The position numbers and the translations under genes were made by a program. The notes below the pieces were generated by a model that was not told where the DNA came from, did no database searches, and was given only the letters and a program-made list of their open reading frames with translations. Shown here one piece after another: positions 10,910 to 21,080 of a DNA stretch of 64,000 nt. The stretch lies in NCBI GenBank assembly GCA_945859605.1, contig OX243811.1:56090069-56154068 (forward strand), read 5' to 3'. This DNA is from Lumbricus rubellus (lineage: Eukaryota; Annelida; Clitellata; Crassiclitellata; Lumbricidae). The stretch's first letter is position 1; each line of letters starts with the position of its first letter.

Positions 10910-11960
10910 GGAGAGAGCCAAGTTCATTGGGTTCAAAATTGACACGCACTCATATAGGGCCTCCTACTTTTCACAACTAAATGGCTTCTCTCCAGTGTTA
11001 TCTGTCAAATTTCAGACGGTAAAAATTCAAAATGTTTTGTTCGTTGAGCACCTAGCAAAACATCATTGCTACATTTACTGCATTGTATTGTATCTGTAAA
11101 TTTATATACCGCCTCTTGCAGTTCTCGAGTGCACACTGATCAGAGACGCTAATCACATGACTTCCTAACTTTGGTAGGTCTCGCTTAGTTTGTGTGCCAT
11201 TTGTTTTCCGCTAATTGTGTCTTGGTCAGCAAGTCAGAATCGTCTTGCGCAATAGAGATAAGGGGATTCCAGTACTACAAAGTCGGCTCATATAATTACA
11301 GGCCTATACTCACGTCTGCAGTTATTAATTACAATTAGCCCAGCAGCAGAAATGAGTTGTTAAACTTCTTACTATAAGTAGCTAAGTACATAATTATATT
11401 GAAATCTTAAATTACTATTATTTTCATTAACACTGAAACCATAGAGTCATTTTGTTAAGATGGCGTCTTAAAATGTCACCAATACAATGTGGAAACTGAA
11501 AAATATAATTGTAAGATTATTTATTAACACATCAGCGCTTAAATAGGCAATTTTGCTAAGATGACAGCTTAAATTTTTGCCATTGCAATGTGGAAATTAA
11601 AAACATTTTGACGGGGAGGGGCACACCCTCTTCTTGAACCAATCCCCTGCTTGCCTCAGTGATCGTCGATCGTCCGCCGGAAGCTCGTCTGCCCTCCCCA
11701 GAAAATTTCATTTCCCCCCAGAAGTTGGCACTAGATTACAAATTGCCGAGAGGGGCAGGGCGACCCAGGAGGGGAAAGAAGAGAGATTGAGACAGGTTGT
11801 TTCGGGGGATAGGCCTAGAAGTCTCTGGTTCTTATTGTGGTTCTATTCTGGCGGAAATTTTCAAACATATAATTATTTCAACGTGGAAAGAAATAAGAAC
11901 AATCCCAATATCGAAGGTGTAAAATTGTGAACACCAGACAGAACTCCGTTGGTTGTCATC
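10910..11960. other. No gene seen
   Basis: An approximately 110-bp segment at 11447-11500 has a diverged second copy at 11545-11610 (shared TTTTG, TAAGATGnC, GCTTAAA, CAATGTGGAAA). No recognised coding sequence. Confidence 0.5.
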
Positions 11961-11965
11961 TGTGT

Positions 11966-11966
11966 G

Positions 11967-12020
<54 letters not shown>

Positions 12021-12037
12021 TGTGTGTGTACTGTGTA
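11966..12037. repeat. (GT)n microsatellite
   Basis: About 30 GT units. Confidence 0.95.
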
Positions 12038-12462
12038 TGTGTGTGCGTGTGGAAGCCCACGGGAAGCTAATTTTCCAATCATCTCATGCGACCAACAAAA
12101 CCTTCTCCTAGTAACCTTTAGGCATCACTTAGGCATCTCATTGATAAGAATACTAGACAAAATCTGAATTTAGCGTAGACATAAATAGTATTAAACACAT
12201 AATTATCCTACATGTAAATACTCGTCAAGTAAATACATGCATAACTATATGTAGACCTAATTGCATAGATATATAATATAAATATATAAATATATATAAT
12301 GCTGTGTCTGAAGCTTAGATCTACATGTTTACTAGATCTTGGCAGAGCGTATAGCGTGCTTCAGAATGTTTTTCTCAGGTAGTTCAATCGCGTTTTTTCT
12401 ATTTGTACCCCAGTTTTCAGCCCATAATTAATTTACGCACGCAATATTATGACGACCAAGGA

Positions 12463-12588
12463 GCTCGAATCACCACCACCATCACCACCACCACCACCGC
12501 ATCCATCATCGTCTTCTTCATCTTCGACATTATTATCATCGTCATCGCGTCATAATCATCATCATCATCATCATCGTCGTCATCATCA

Positions 12589-12669
<81 letters not shown>

Positions 12670-12775
12670 TCATCGTCACCGTCATCGTCATCGTCGTCAT
12701 CATAATCAGCAGCAGCAGCGTCATCATCATCCTTCTCCTCCTCGTTCTCCTCCTGGTCATCATCATTATCAACAT
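12463..12775. repeat. Compound (CAT/CGT/CAC)n trinucleotide array
   Basis: About 310 bp of CAT, CGT and CAC triplets, including a (TCATCG)n hexamer block and a pure (TCG)n run. Long frames on both strands (His/Arg on plus, Asp-rich on minus) result from the repeat. Confidence 0.93.
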
Positions 12776-12959
12776 CACTCACGGCAACATCAACAGCAGC
12801 ATTCTCACCATCCTCATTATCACGATCTTCATGTCGCCGTTGCTTCGCTTCCAGCCCTACTCCTTTCTTTACCTCCTCCTTCTCCTCTTTCTTTCCCTCT
12901 TCTTCATCCTCTTTATTTTCTTCCTCCTCCTCTTGTGCCTCGATCCCCCGTCTCCCTCA

Positions 12960-13515
12960 TTCAGTCTGTCGAGCAGCTGTAATTTGAGTGTCCTTAGTAG
13001 CACGTTCGCCGTCGTTCGGGTTATGATCTATTGTCTGCTGTGCCTCATACATCGCCTAATTCTCCATCCAGACCAATCTACGTCCACTACATTGAAGCTC
13101 CTCCACCCCACCATTTCCACAACTCCACGTCCACTTCTTTCTGCAACCTTATAGCCCACGCAATACCAGCCTAGACTATTGAACACGTAGAGCGAACACC
13201 GTGCGCGCATAGAAAATTCATGAGCGCCGTCGCAATTCAACTGGTGTAAATTCTGGCAGATTTCCCACAGATCTGTTTTATAGCGCAATTTCTCATGCAG
13301 TTTTAATGACACATGATATATACAGGATGGAATGGATGACATAAAGTACAATCACGAGTACGTGCATGTGTGTGTGTCTCTCTCTACCTTTGTCTCTACC
13401 TCTGTCTCTCTTTGTTTCTTTATTGTGTGACATTTCCTCCTTTGACGACAACTGTTATTAATGATGACTTTAATAAGTTATCCGTCCTTGCCTTCCAATA
13501 ATAATTGTGTCTTAC
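12960..13515. other. No gene seen
   Basis: A minus-strand open frame at 13028-13351 (107 codons) has no recognisable domain. A TCTC-rich patch lies at 13375-13420. Confidence 0.45.
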
Positions 13516-14682
13516 TGTAACGGGAATAGATACCACCCTATGGCTCGCTAATTAATGGAAACTATTCCCAGATTTCGAATCTGAAATCAGGTTACCAATT
13601 TGCATACTATCTGGTAATTTGTCGCAATGTGGGTCAATGCTCTAAATGTCAGCCAATCAACAAGACAATGTTTTATATAAAAATAATATTTGAATCATGA
13701 ATATTAATATATCAACATATATAGTTAATGAATTCTATGTCTAGGGTCGTGGAAATGTCAGTTTAAATACAAGTCAACTTATTTACTTAAACCAGTGCTG
13801 AATAAAATAATTTTGAGGATTATTCCTATTATAATTACCCTCCCGCGTTGTATGTTCTTGGCTGAAGCTGTAGATCGATACGGCCAATGCTTCTCGTCTT
13901 TTCTCCAAGCGCCGTTACCAATGGTTGTAGATGACTCTTTTCAGTTTCATCGTCGATGCGCTTCACCGTGTTTTTCTGCTCGTAGGTAATTATTCTTCGA
14001 TGTAGCTGTCTACGAATTGAAGACTATTTGTTCCTTTTCGTATTTACCGTTCAATTACCGATCGATATATCTTTTATAGTTTCACTGTCGCTTCTCAATG
14101 TTGCGAGAAGTAACGCCGGAGTTCTACGAAATCCAATGAAGGTAGAATTTCAACGTCAATTACTTGTTAGTAATCCGCTATTACAATCTCTCACGTTTTA
14201 CGAACTTCCAGATTTCTTGTCCATACTTTAGGACACTAAACTACCGGCTCCGTTGCTTTAATATCCGATCAAACAAATGTCACGAAATCGTCTAACAACA
14301 TCTAGCGAATACTCATCGCCAATCAACCACCAACAATCCTCCTTAGACGGCCATTCCTTCTCGTCTCTCATACAGATCCAGCCCCTCTCGTGCGCATGCG
14401 CAGCAGACGACCCTGATCCCAGCTTTCCATATGTAACCAACGCCGATCGCCGATCGTTGTAATATTCCGCAATGCTTTCCACTAATTTAATATATTTTGC
14501 CCCTAAGCACTGGTTATAGCACTGGTTGATTAATTAAACAGAACAATGTAATAATTCTCGCTCGAATTATAAGCTAATCATTAACTAAGGCCTCTCCCTA
14601 ACTTAACACATGTAATTACTAATCAACAATATATATATCAAAGTAAGAACGTATGGGTGGGACCAAGGATATCGTTACAACA
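13516..14682 (-). repeat. 3' LTR (left copy, empty-site version)
   Basis: On the plus strand it starts TGTAACG and ends CGTTACAACA, so element-sense ends are TGTTGTAACG...CGTTACA. It is 1167 bp long. Compared with the right LTR, I see one base difference near the start (C/A) and one near 14566 (A/C). All short frames inside the two copies translate identically. It shows the uninterrupted AT-rich site into which the mariner copy inserted in the other LTR. Confidence 0.95.
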
Positions 14683-14696
14683 ATCCCCCACAAACT
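14683..14696 (-). other. Polypurine-tract-like sequence
   Basis: Element-sense AGTTTGTGGGGGAT lies directly before the 3' LTR, where plus-strand priming occurs in LTR elements. It is short and not pure purine. Confidence 0.5.
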
Positions 14697-14945
14697 AAAA
14701 TTTGCTACAAATTTTCCTTTCAATATCCTTATCGAAACTACCCATACTTCTTATAATATTACTATTACTTAGCCATCTATACTAATATTTACACTATCTA
14801 TAGCTACGCAATTATGCAACATTCTAATCAACATCAACATTTAACATCTATTATGATATTTCATATTATATCACCTTTACCTTATCTATACTTTTAAATT
14901 ACATTACATTTACACTGATTCACTTTTTAATATTTCTTATTCTAC

Positions 14946-15320
14946 TTACTCTAATCCTCGGCTTAGATAATCAGCCACTACATTGTCACTGCCTTTGAGA
15001 TATCTAACTCTAAAGCTGTAGTTCTGAAGCACTTGGTACCAGCGCATTACTCTAGCATTTCTTATGCTACCAGTCTTTAAATATTGTAGTCGTAAGTGGT
15101 CAGTCTCTACAACAAATTCATGGCCATACAAGTAACGGTTGAACTTTTGAATCCCCCAAACCATCGCTAGGCACTCTCTTTCCTCCACCGAATAGTTCCT
15201 TTCGCTCTCACTAAACTTCTTACTTGCATAAGCCACTGGATGCATAGTTCCCTCATGATTCTGCATCAGCACACATCCCATCGCCGTATTAGATGCATCC
15301 GTTCTCAAAGTGAATTCCAC
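14946..15320 (-). pseudogene. Gypsy RNase H domain (pol fragment)
   Basis: 124 codons from the first Met, ending at a stop. The frame reads as a Ty3/Gypsy RNase H: catalytic Asp in TDAS (residue 8), Glu in VEERECLA (about residue 47), Asp in ETDH (residue 74) and the last Asp in VVADYLSR (residue 117). These acidic positions are intact. Upstream (15323-15480) the frame continues into the end of RT, but a stop codon (15329 region) separates them. The RT palm with YVDD-type motif and the integrase are not found. It probably came from a longer pol by deletion. RNase H activity alone would not support transposition. Confidence 0.9.
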
Positions 15321-15322
15321 AC

Positions 15323-15485
15323 CAATCTAGGGTAGCTTCAATATCGGTGCTTCTGGCAGAGCGTTCTTTATCTTCTTAAATGACCTTTCTAATTCCTCAT
15401 TCCATTCTATTGTGATCTTTGCATTCTTTCTTGTCAACTCTGTTACTGGTCTCACATCAAATTTGACACTCCTTGGGTTCCAATG
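15323..15485 (-). pseudogene. RT C-terminal (thumb/connection) fragment
   Basis: In frame with the RNase H but separated from it by a stop, the minus strand gives a stretch with EWNEELERSFKKIKNALP, typical of the segment joining RT to RNase H in Gypsy elements. It begins abruptly, and nothing upstream resembles the RT catalytic core. Confidence 0.75.
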
Positions 15486-15489
15486 TCAA

Positions 15490-15882
15490 CCTGCTATCCT
15501 AACTCTCTTATAATTAACTTAAAGTTTACTTATTATGTATATATGTCACCATCTTAACGCACGGAATTTATCCATCTGGTTATTCCATCCATGTAGCAAC
15601 AATAGTAACTTGCCACCTACCTTGGTACTTTTAATATCTCGTATTTTGCTCAATTGACCTATTATTTCTTCTTATTTAACTATTTCTCATTGCTTAACTG
15701 TTTTCCTATTTATCTAAGTGACTTATCCTAACATCACACTCAGACACTGTATTCTAATTAATCTCACCTAATTCTATTTACATTTATTCCTTAATTAAGT
15801 ATTCTCCACAAGCTACTGTAAATTTCTATTTGCATCACTTCTCCTCATGTAATGACAGTCTAACCTGTTCATGTCTGACATG
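15490..15882. other. AT-rich non-coding spacer inside the retrotransposon
   Basis: Lies where integrase and the RT core would be expected. No pol-like frame is seen on either strand, consistent with a deletion and filler sequence. Confidence 0.6.
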
Positions 15883-16162
15883 CTACATGTATCTCTCTTC
15901 ACCTTCTTGTATAAATTTCAACGTCATGCCCTTTTGTGTTTCTAGTTCACCCATGTGCTTCTTTCCAAAACTCCGTGCATCTGTATCTCCATAAGAATTC
16001 CACTTAACACCTTCTAATGTTTCAACTTCTCCACTGTAGTCTCTGCCACTTCTCCACTTATCCTCTTTATTGTTAGGGTATGACCATCCTCTGTCATTCC
16101 ATGACCAATTTTCCTTCTTGTTCACATCATTTCCTGCACCCCAGTTTCCATTTCCATAACTT
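15883..16162 (-). pseudogene. Tail of the Gag-protease frame, cut off by the 16163-18466 insertion
   Basis: This short coding piece, rich in Trp, Asn and Gly, ends in QEGEERYM and a stop at 15883. Its upstream edge is exactly the insertion junction, and its frame agrees with that of the Gag-protease ORF on the far side of the insertion. It is therefore the displaced C-terminus of the polyprotein. Role unknown; no domain is recognised. Confidence 0.75.
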
Positions 16163-16951
16163 TGTAACGCCCGCCCCCTCGGACACTCCCGGAGTCGCCA
16201 CTTCCGGTCCAACGTGTGAGAGGGCCGCGTGCGGTTGCAGGTCGTAGTTCAGAGGTATAGACGGAGGAAGGGAGGCGGTAGCTTCGGGGTTCGAATCCCG
16301 TCGGGTTCGGGATGGCCAGGTATCTCGACCTCTTAGCTCTCCGTATGAAACTGGGGCCTTACTGGCCAGTCTTTCACTCCGGCGTAGGATTCCGGGGTTG
16401 ACCGGAAGTGAAAGGTCCTTAGGCCTAGCCCCCGAAGCTCTTCCCAGGCCGATGGCTGAGTGGTAAGGTCTATCCGCGGTGGTACCAAAGGGAAATATTG
16501 CTCCTGGGTTCGAACCTGCAACCGGCTTCGGAGATGCCCTGGGCGTCGTTTCTAAACGTTCAATGCGAGCCACGACTTCCGTTAGAGCTTCTCTGACATT
16601 ATAATGTACTGCAGAGATTTCCTCTCTGACATTATCCCGTACCGAGGCAATCGCCTCCTGTGTATTAATAGCGTTAGCTTGAAAATCCGTTCGGACAGAA
16701 GAAATAGCCTCTTCCACATTGCTTTGTACGACAGAGATAGCCTCCTGGGTATCTCTAGCATTTGCCTGCACATCAGTTTTCACTGAGGAAATGGCTTCTT
16801 CCACATTAGTCTGCATCGAAGTCATGGCTTCTTGGGAGGACTTAGAATTCGTTTGTATGGCCTCTAGTAAAATGCCTATTTCCAGCGCAGATGGTGGTCT
16901 GGAGGGCTGCGAGGGAGTTGATGCTCCGCTTCTATCCATGGCGCTATACAA
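16163..16951 (-). CDS. Coiled-coil repeat ORF of unknown function
   Basis: The reading frame starts at MDRSGASTPSQPSRPP (Met at 16951 or four codons later) and runs about 263 codons within the insertion. It then crosses the junction into the host element and stops at 16127. Residues 25-135 form tandem repeats of about 29 residues (NVEEAISSV, NVREEISAV and QEAIS blocks) with hydrophobic spacing typical of coiled coils. The C-terminal half overlaps tRNA-like sequence on the opposite strand and includes RRSERLASKAP. A Gag-like role is possible because many Gag proteins start with a coiled coil, but there is no zinc knuckle or capsid signature. Only the coiled-coil half looks protein-like. Confidence 0.4.
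16236..16310 (+). repeat. tRNA-like module 1 (A-box and B-box)
   Basis: CGTAGTTCAGAGGTATAGACG resembles a tRNA D-arm and contains an A-box-like TAGTTCAGAGG. About 35 bp later GGGTTCGAATCCC is a perfect B-box (GGTTCGANNCC). Stem pairing is imperfect, so it is more likely a tRNA-derived promoter than a working tRNA. Confidence 0.6.
16445..16525 (+). repeat. tRNA-like module 2 (A-box and B-box)
   Basis: TGGCTGAGTGG matches the A-box consensus exactly, and GGTTCGAACCT matches the B-box at all but the last base, about 55 bp apart. The outer arms GGCCGAT and ACCGGCT pair at six of seven positions. The layout is like a long-variable-arm tRNA (Leu/Ser type), but the T-stem is poor. Probably tRNA-derived. 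Confidence 0.6.
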
Positions 16952-18440
16952 GTTTTAGCTAAGTCGAATCCTAACGCTAGCAAGAAGTAAATCCGAAGGT
17001 TTAATCAATGGATCTTATTATTATCAGAAACATTTAATAATTATTCACAATGTTAACCAACAGCTTACAGTTTAAAGCAACTGATAATAATATGCAACAC
17101 AATTCAAACAGACTTCAATCGGAGCAGACAAAATGAATCCCCAATTTTGCACTTAGATGCCAATCTTAATTTCTCTGCCCAAAAGATCAATTTAGTTTTG
17201 TATTGAAAACCCCAGCAAAACTGTACCTTCTACTAGAGACACAGGACAAGGCCGACGTTATGCGAGGAAAGGCGCAGATGGAGCGTCAAATCCAGGACGT
17301 GCGTCGACGATAAGTGACTCAGAGGAATCCGCAACAATCGACGCTGACAGGACGGTAAGGCCGAGTTGACACGTCGAGAACAGGGAATCCACGAAAAGAT
17401 ATTTAAATAATAGATTGACGCCCATAGGCAAATTGCGCAGAAGATATCGACGACAGAAGAAATTCCGTAAAACCCAAGCGGTTTCGATCCAAACGACAGA
17501 AAGATCGAAAAACCAGAACGAAAGACTTAACTCCTTTACGAAGATGCGAAACAGAACCACAGTGCTGACAATTCGCTCGTAACACAAAACCGCAACGAAA
17601 TCGGCTCCTTGCCGTTTTAGAACTTCCGTACAGGATCCGTGAAGTAAATACGCGACAACGCAATAACTCAGACGACGAATCCAAGCTGACTTAAATAAAC
17701 TATTATCTTTCTAAAATAATCAAACTCTGATTTTGTAACTTGCTCTCCAGAGCTACACGTCTATCCTCGTCGGAGTCCGTCGTGAATCTGGCCTCGATTG
17801 CGCGTTCTTGAGTTAATAACCACGCCTCAAGGGAACGCGACGCATGCGCAGAAGGCACTGCACGAGCCGTGATCACGCATGTACCGCGTGATCAGATAAA
17901 GCGCGCTGAATTCCTATGCAGCTGCGACCACCTATCTCCCTCTAAGCGTCTGTCTGCAGCTCACTGTCTTTCTCTCTCTTCCTCTTGCTCTGACCCGTAC
18001 GCACGAGTTGCACTGAGTCAACCGCGCTAAAAATAGACCAGGTCACCTCGTACAGCGTGAAGGAAAAATACCACACATGCATTCAATGACAGCGGCCAGC
18101 AGGGCGTATTGCTCCGTCCGTCTGCCTATCCGTTTATCTGTACTGCTCTGGCGCTGCGCCTGTCATATCGGCCGACTCCTCTTCCTCCTTTTCGGCCGAC
18201 CCTCCATTCGCTGAGCGTATGCAAGAAGCGATCAATAACCTGGTAGCTATGGCGACCGCTTACGTCATCCCTGTCGGCAACACACGAGCTCAACATTAAA
18301 ATCTAGGTCACCAATATTATGTAGGTCACCGAATGCAGCTCAAAAATAATAATATTAAATATATATATAATTATTGGACCCCGAAAATGCCATGCAGAAT
18401 TCAAGAATATATAATATAATATTGCAACTAAAATTCCGTA
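16952..18440. other. Non-coding part of the 2.3-kb insertion
   Basis: Moderately CpG-rich around 17240-17660, AT-rich near 18360-18430. Short minus-strand frames at 17258-17684 lack domains. If the insertion is read on the minus strand, this is the leader ahead of the coiled-coil ORF. Confidence 0.5.
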
Positions 18441-18448
18441 GCGTCTAG

Positions 18449-20788
18449 TTATACGCAAACGCTACAACTTCCTCTGCACTTATCTTCCCCGAACTCTCTC
18501 TGCATTCTGTCTGACTGTTTCCATTTCCTCATTTCACATGATCTACCCTGGCCTGCGTCTTTCCTGTTGAATACTCGGGTTACATAATCTGTCCTTTTAT
18601 TTTCCCAGTCTTTCCTGTCACAATGACTACCTCTGGCTTCAACTGATTCCGCCTTACGCTGTCCATAATTCTTACACCGCGGTTCACGCCAATTCCAATT
18701 AACTGCCTTACACCTTGCCTTTCCTTGAAAACTCTTATTCACCTGTGTATTTTTGAAACTGAACTCACCAAAGCGTCGCTTTGTATTACACGTCTTCACT
18801 GTATTATTGTTTCTCTCGACGACCCTTCGTCTCGATCCGCCATCTTCCTCGACTCGCTGAACTCTCGGATCATACTTTCGCCTCATGCAGTCACCCGTTA
18901 ATTTCCTTCCCACCGGCTTTTCGATCACTTTATATCTATTCTTAGCATAGCCATTTTTATTCTGAATAACATCGCGGTTGTCTACCAGCGGATGTATTCC
19001 CTCGAAGGTTACTCTTTTCTTGTCCGTCCTCCTGACGTCATCAATAGCTAACTCCTTGCTAGCTCCGCCCCTCGTGACATCACTCTCATAGGTGTTCACT
19101 CCAACGTCCTTGACCCTGGATTTATTTATATACTCAATTCTTATCGGTTTCCTCTCGTATAAACCTGGATTTATTATTAGTTCCTTGACCAAGTTCTCTA
19201 TCACTAAAGCCTCTGCTTTCCCTTCAAATTCTTCACTCTTAATGTCAATTAGAGCGGTTGGATATTTTTCTTTGGTTCCATTAGCAAATCTGCAAACCAT
19301 TTTGCGTCCGGTATATTGGTAAGGTTTCTCCAAACCTTTCCTGATAGCAACACATGTGGCGCCTGAATCATGTAATGCGTTCACCTTTTCCCCGTTTACT
19401 AACACTGAATTCGTATAGGCACTCAGACCTTCCTCTCCTTCAGCTACAAAGCAAGATATGGTGACTTCATGTTCCACATTTTCCTCTCCTCTATCTTCAA
19501 CACATTGCATGGTGGCGACAGTATGTGACCTTGCGCCCTGTCCAATTTTATCGCATTTGGCTGAATAGTGAAAAGAAGATCCACACTTAAAGCAACCTCC
19601 TCTTCGATTTTCTCCACCAGCTTCACTCCGTTTACTGTTCCTAAAATCCCATTCATTATTGAACCGACCCTTATCCTTGTAACTGTCCTGTTCCTTGACC
19701 CTGTTCCGTCCGAGACTACTACTTCGACTTTCACCATTAGACCTATTTCTTGTGAACTCTCTAGATCGACCATCAGGTTCAATATCTCTTTTCTCATGAC
19801 TGACTGACCACTTCTCGCTGATTTCTCTAGCTTCAACATAATTCTGTGCTTGTTCCAGCAGTGTTTCTAATTCTAACTTCCCCTTCTCTTTGAGAAAACA
19901 CCTCATTTCGTCACCACAAGTCACTAAAAACTGGTCACGCAACACCAGTGTTTCCAGTCCTTTGTAGTCATTTTTGAATCCCGCCATTGCCAACCATTGC
20001 CTCAGATACCTTCTCAACCTTTCAACATACTGAATCACGGTTTCATCCGTGTCGCGCTTAGACGATCGAAACTTCTTTCTGTAACCATTTTCTGTCAGCT
20101 GGAATCGTTTCAACAGCTCTTCCTTCAATTTCTTGTAGTCTTGTGCTTGTTCTACTTCAAGCCTCTCAAAAACTTGCAATGCTTTTCCGTCTAAGGATTT
20201 TACTAGGGTTAATGCCCACATTCTCTCTGGAACCTCATATGCCATGCAAGTTCTCTCAAACCGTAATAGATAGGCATCGAGACAATCTCTGTCTTCCCTA
20301 AATACAGGCATCTTCACATTTTTAGCATTATTACTCTGTCCATTGATCTCCGTATTATAACCATTTCCAATCCGATCGTTCCTATCGCCTTGTCGCCTAT
20401 CTTGTTCCATTCTTATTTCAAGTTCTTTGAGTTTAATCACTTTCTGATTGTCTAGTTCAATCCGTTTCAGATTGGCTTCTCGTTCTCGTTCTTCAGAAAT
20501 CCTCTTCTCCTCTCGTTCTTCAGAAATCCTCTTCTCCTCTCGTTCTCCAGAAATCCTTTTGTCTTCTCGTTGTTCATTACGTATCCTTTCAGCTATTTCT
20601 TCCTGTCTTCGTTCTCGTTCGCGTTCGGAAATTAACTTTTCTTTCTCGTAATCAGCTAGTAATTCTGCTTGTTTCAAGGCCTTATTTTCTGCTTGCCTCT
20701 CACTGACAAACTCTCTAAGTTCTTGCCCTTCATAACCAAGATCTGATCCAACCTTAACCCACTTCGAATATTCTGCGGCCATTCTCAA
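18449..20788 (-). CDS. Gag-protease polyprotein of Gmr1-like Gypsy element
   Basis: 779 codons. Residues 30-140 are Glu/Arg-rich coiled coil with tandem EREEKRISE units. Residues about 160-225 fit the capsid N-terminal part. Residues about 227-320 (from KRFQL through LRQWL, LVLRDQFL and LLEQAQNYVEA) follow the SCAN-domain pattern, a fold derived from the capsid of Gmr1-like retrotransposons. A zinc knuckle, CFKCGSSFHYSAKC, lies near residue 400 (CX2CX4HX4C). An aspartic-protease-like DSGA lies near residue 473, followed by a basic linker. The last few codons and the stop come from the 2.3-kb insertion, so the natural C-terminus is displaced. The start Met could also be the second one (MAAEYSKW). 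The frame is otherwise uninterrupted, suggesting recent activity. Confidence 0.88.
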   Translation of the reverse strand: MRMAAEYSKWVKVGSDLGYEGQELREFVSERQAENKALKQAELLADYEKEKLISERERERRQEEIAERIRNEQREDKRISGEREEKRISEEREEKRISEEREREANLKRIELDNQKVIKLKELEIRMEQDRRQGDRNDRIGNGYNTEINGQSNNAKNVKMPVFREDRDCLDAYLLRFERTCMAYEVPERMWALTLVKSLDGKALQVFERLEVEQAQDYKKLKEELLKRFQLTENGYRKKFRSSKRDTDETVIQYVERLRRYLRQWLAMAGFKNDYKGLETLVLRDQFLVTCGDEMRCFLKEKGKLELETLLEQAQNYVEAREISEKWSVSHEKRDIEPDGRSREFTRNRSNGESRSSSLGRNRVKEQDSYKDKGRFNNEWDFRNSKRSEAGGENRRGGCFKCGSSFHYSAKCDKIGQGARSHTVATMQCVEDRGEENVEHEVTISCFVAEGEEGLSAYTNSVLVNGEKVNALHDSGATCVAIRKGLEKPYQYTGRKMVCRFANGTKEKYPTALIDIKSEEFEGKAEALVIENLVKELIINPGLYERKPIRIEYINKSRVKDVGVNTYESDVTRGGASKELAIDDVRRTDKKRVTFEGIHPLVDNRDVIQNKNGYAKNRYKVIEKPVGRKLTGDCMRRKYDPRVQRVEEDGGSRRRVVERNNNTVKTCNTKRRFGEFSFKNTQVNKSFQGKARCKAVNWNWREPRCKNYGQRKAESVEARGSHCDRKDWENKRTDYVTRVFNRKDAGQGRSCEMRKWKQSDRMQREFGEDKCRGSCSVCV

Positions 20789-21060
20789 AAGTCCAATTAT
20801 TTTATAGGCTGATTGGCGCTATAACAATTTCTAAGACACTATTTAAGTTTCGGCGGTAAATGACTTTTACCTTAGACCTGACCTCTTTATCAACCAATAA
20901 CAGTCAGTGTACTCAAATCAAAACGACGTCACGCCTAATTAGTATTCAAACAGCACGCTGAACGCCGATGCACGTAAGTGAATTAATTGCTGTCGTAATT
21001 AAACTTCACAATATAATAACTCTTAAATCTTTTAGATTAACACCCTAAAATTGTTCTAGA
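20789..21060. other. Leader between 5' LTR and Gag
   Basis: Untranslated leader on the minus strand between the primer-binding site and the Gag start. No frame of note. Confidence 0.7.
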
Positions 21061-21080
21061 TCCTTCGGACGATGCCCCCA
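21061..21080 (-). other. Primer-binding-site-like sequence
   Basis: Element-sense TGGGGGCATCGTCCG lies 4 nt after the 5' LTR end (TTACA). It resembles tRNA-complementary primer sites of the TGGGGGC type. The priming tRNA cannot be settled by eye. Confidence 0.6.

Larger units (their letters stand above)
16163..18466. mobile_element. 2.3-kb insertion with LTR-like TG...CA ends and ACTT duplication
   Basis: The segment starts TGTAACGC and ends ACGCTACA, short inverted ends of LTR type. It is flanked by ACTT at 16159-16162 and 18467-18470, a 4-bp duplication as made by Gypsy-like integrases. Only one copy of each end exists, so it is either a very long solo LTR or an atypical non-autonomous element. 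It interrupts the host Gag-protease frame. It carries an ORF with coiled-coil repeats and two tRNA-like promoter modules near one end. No recognisable pol. Family unknown. Confidence 0.75.

Noticed and set aside
10592..10949. Cys/Leu/Ser-rich minus-strand frames resembling a secreted Cys-rich protein
   Set aside because: They translate (GACA)n; the same kind of frame appears at every GACA/GTCT array in the window.
12447..12982. His/Arg-rich plus-strand and Asp-rich minus-strand frames
   Set aside because: Translation of a CAT/CGT microsatellite.
13795..14482. Four short frames conserved exactly at 21364-22051
   Set aside because: Conservation comes from the two LTRs being copies of each other, not from coding.
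16445..16525. Functional tRNA-Leu/Ser gene
   Set aside because: Boxes and acceptor arms fit, but the T-stem does not pair well and it lies inside a mobile insertion; treated as tRNA-derived.
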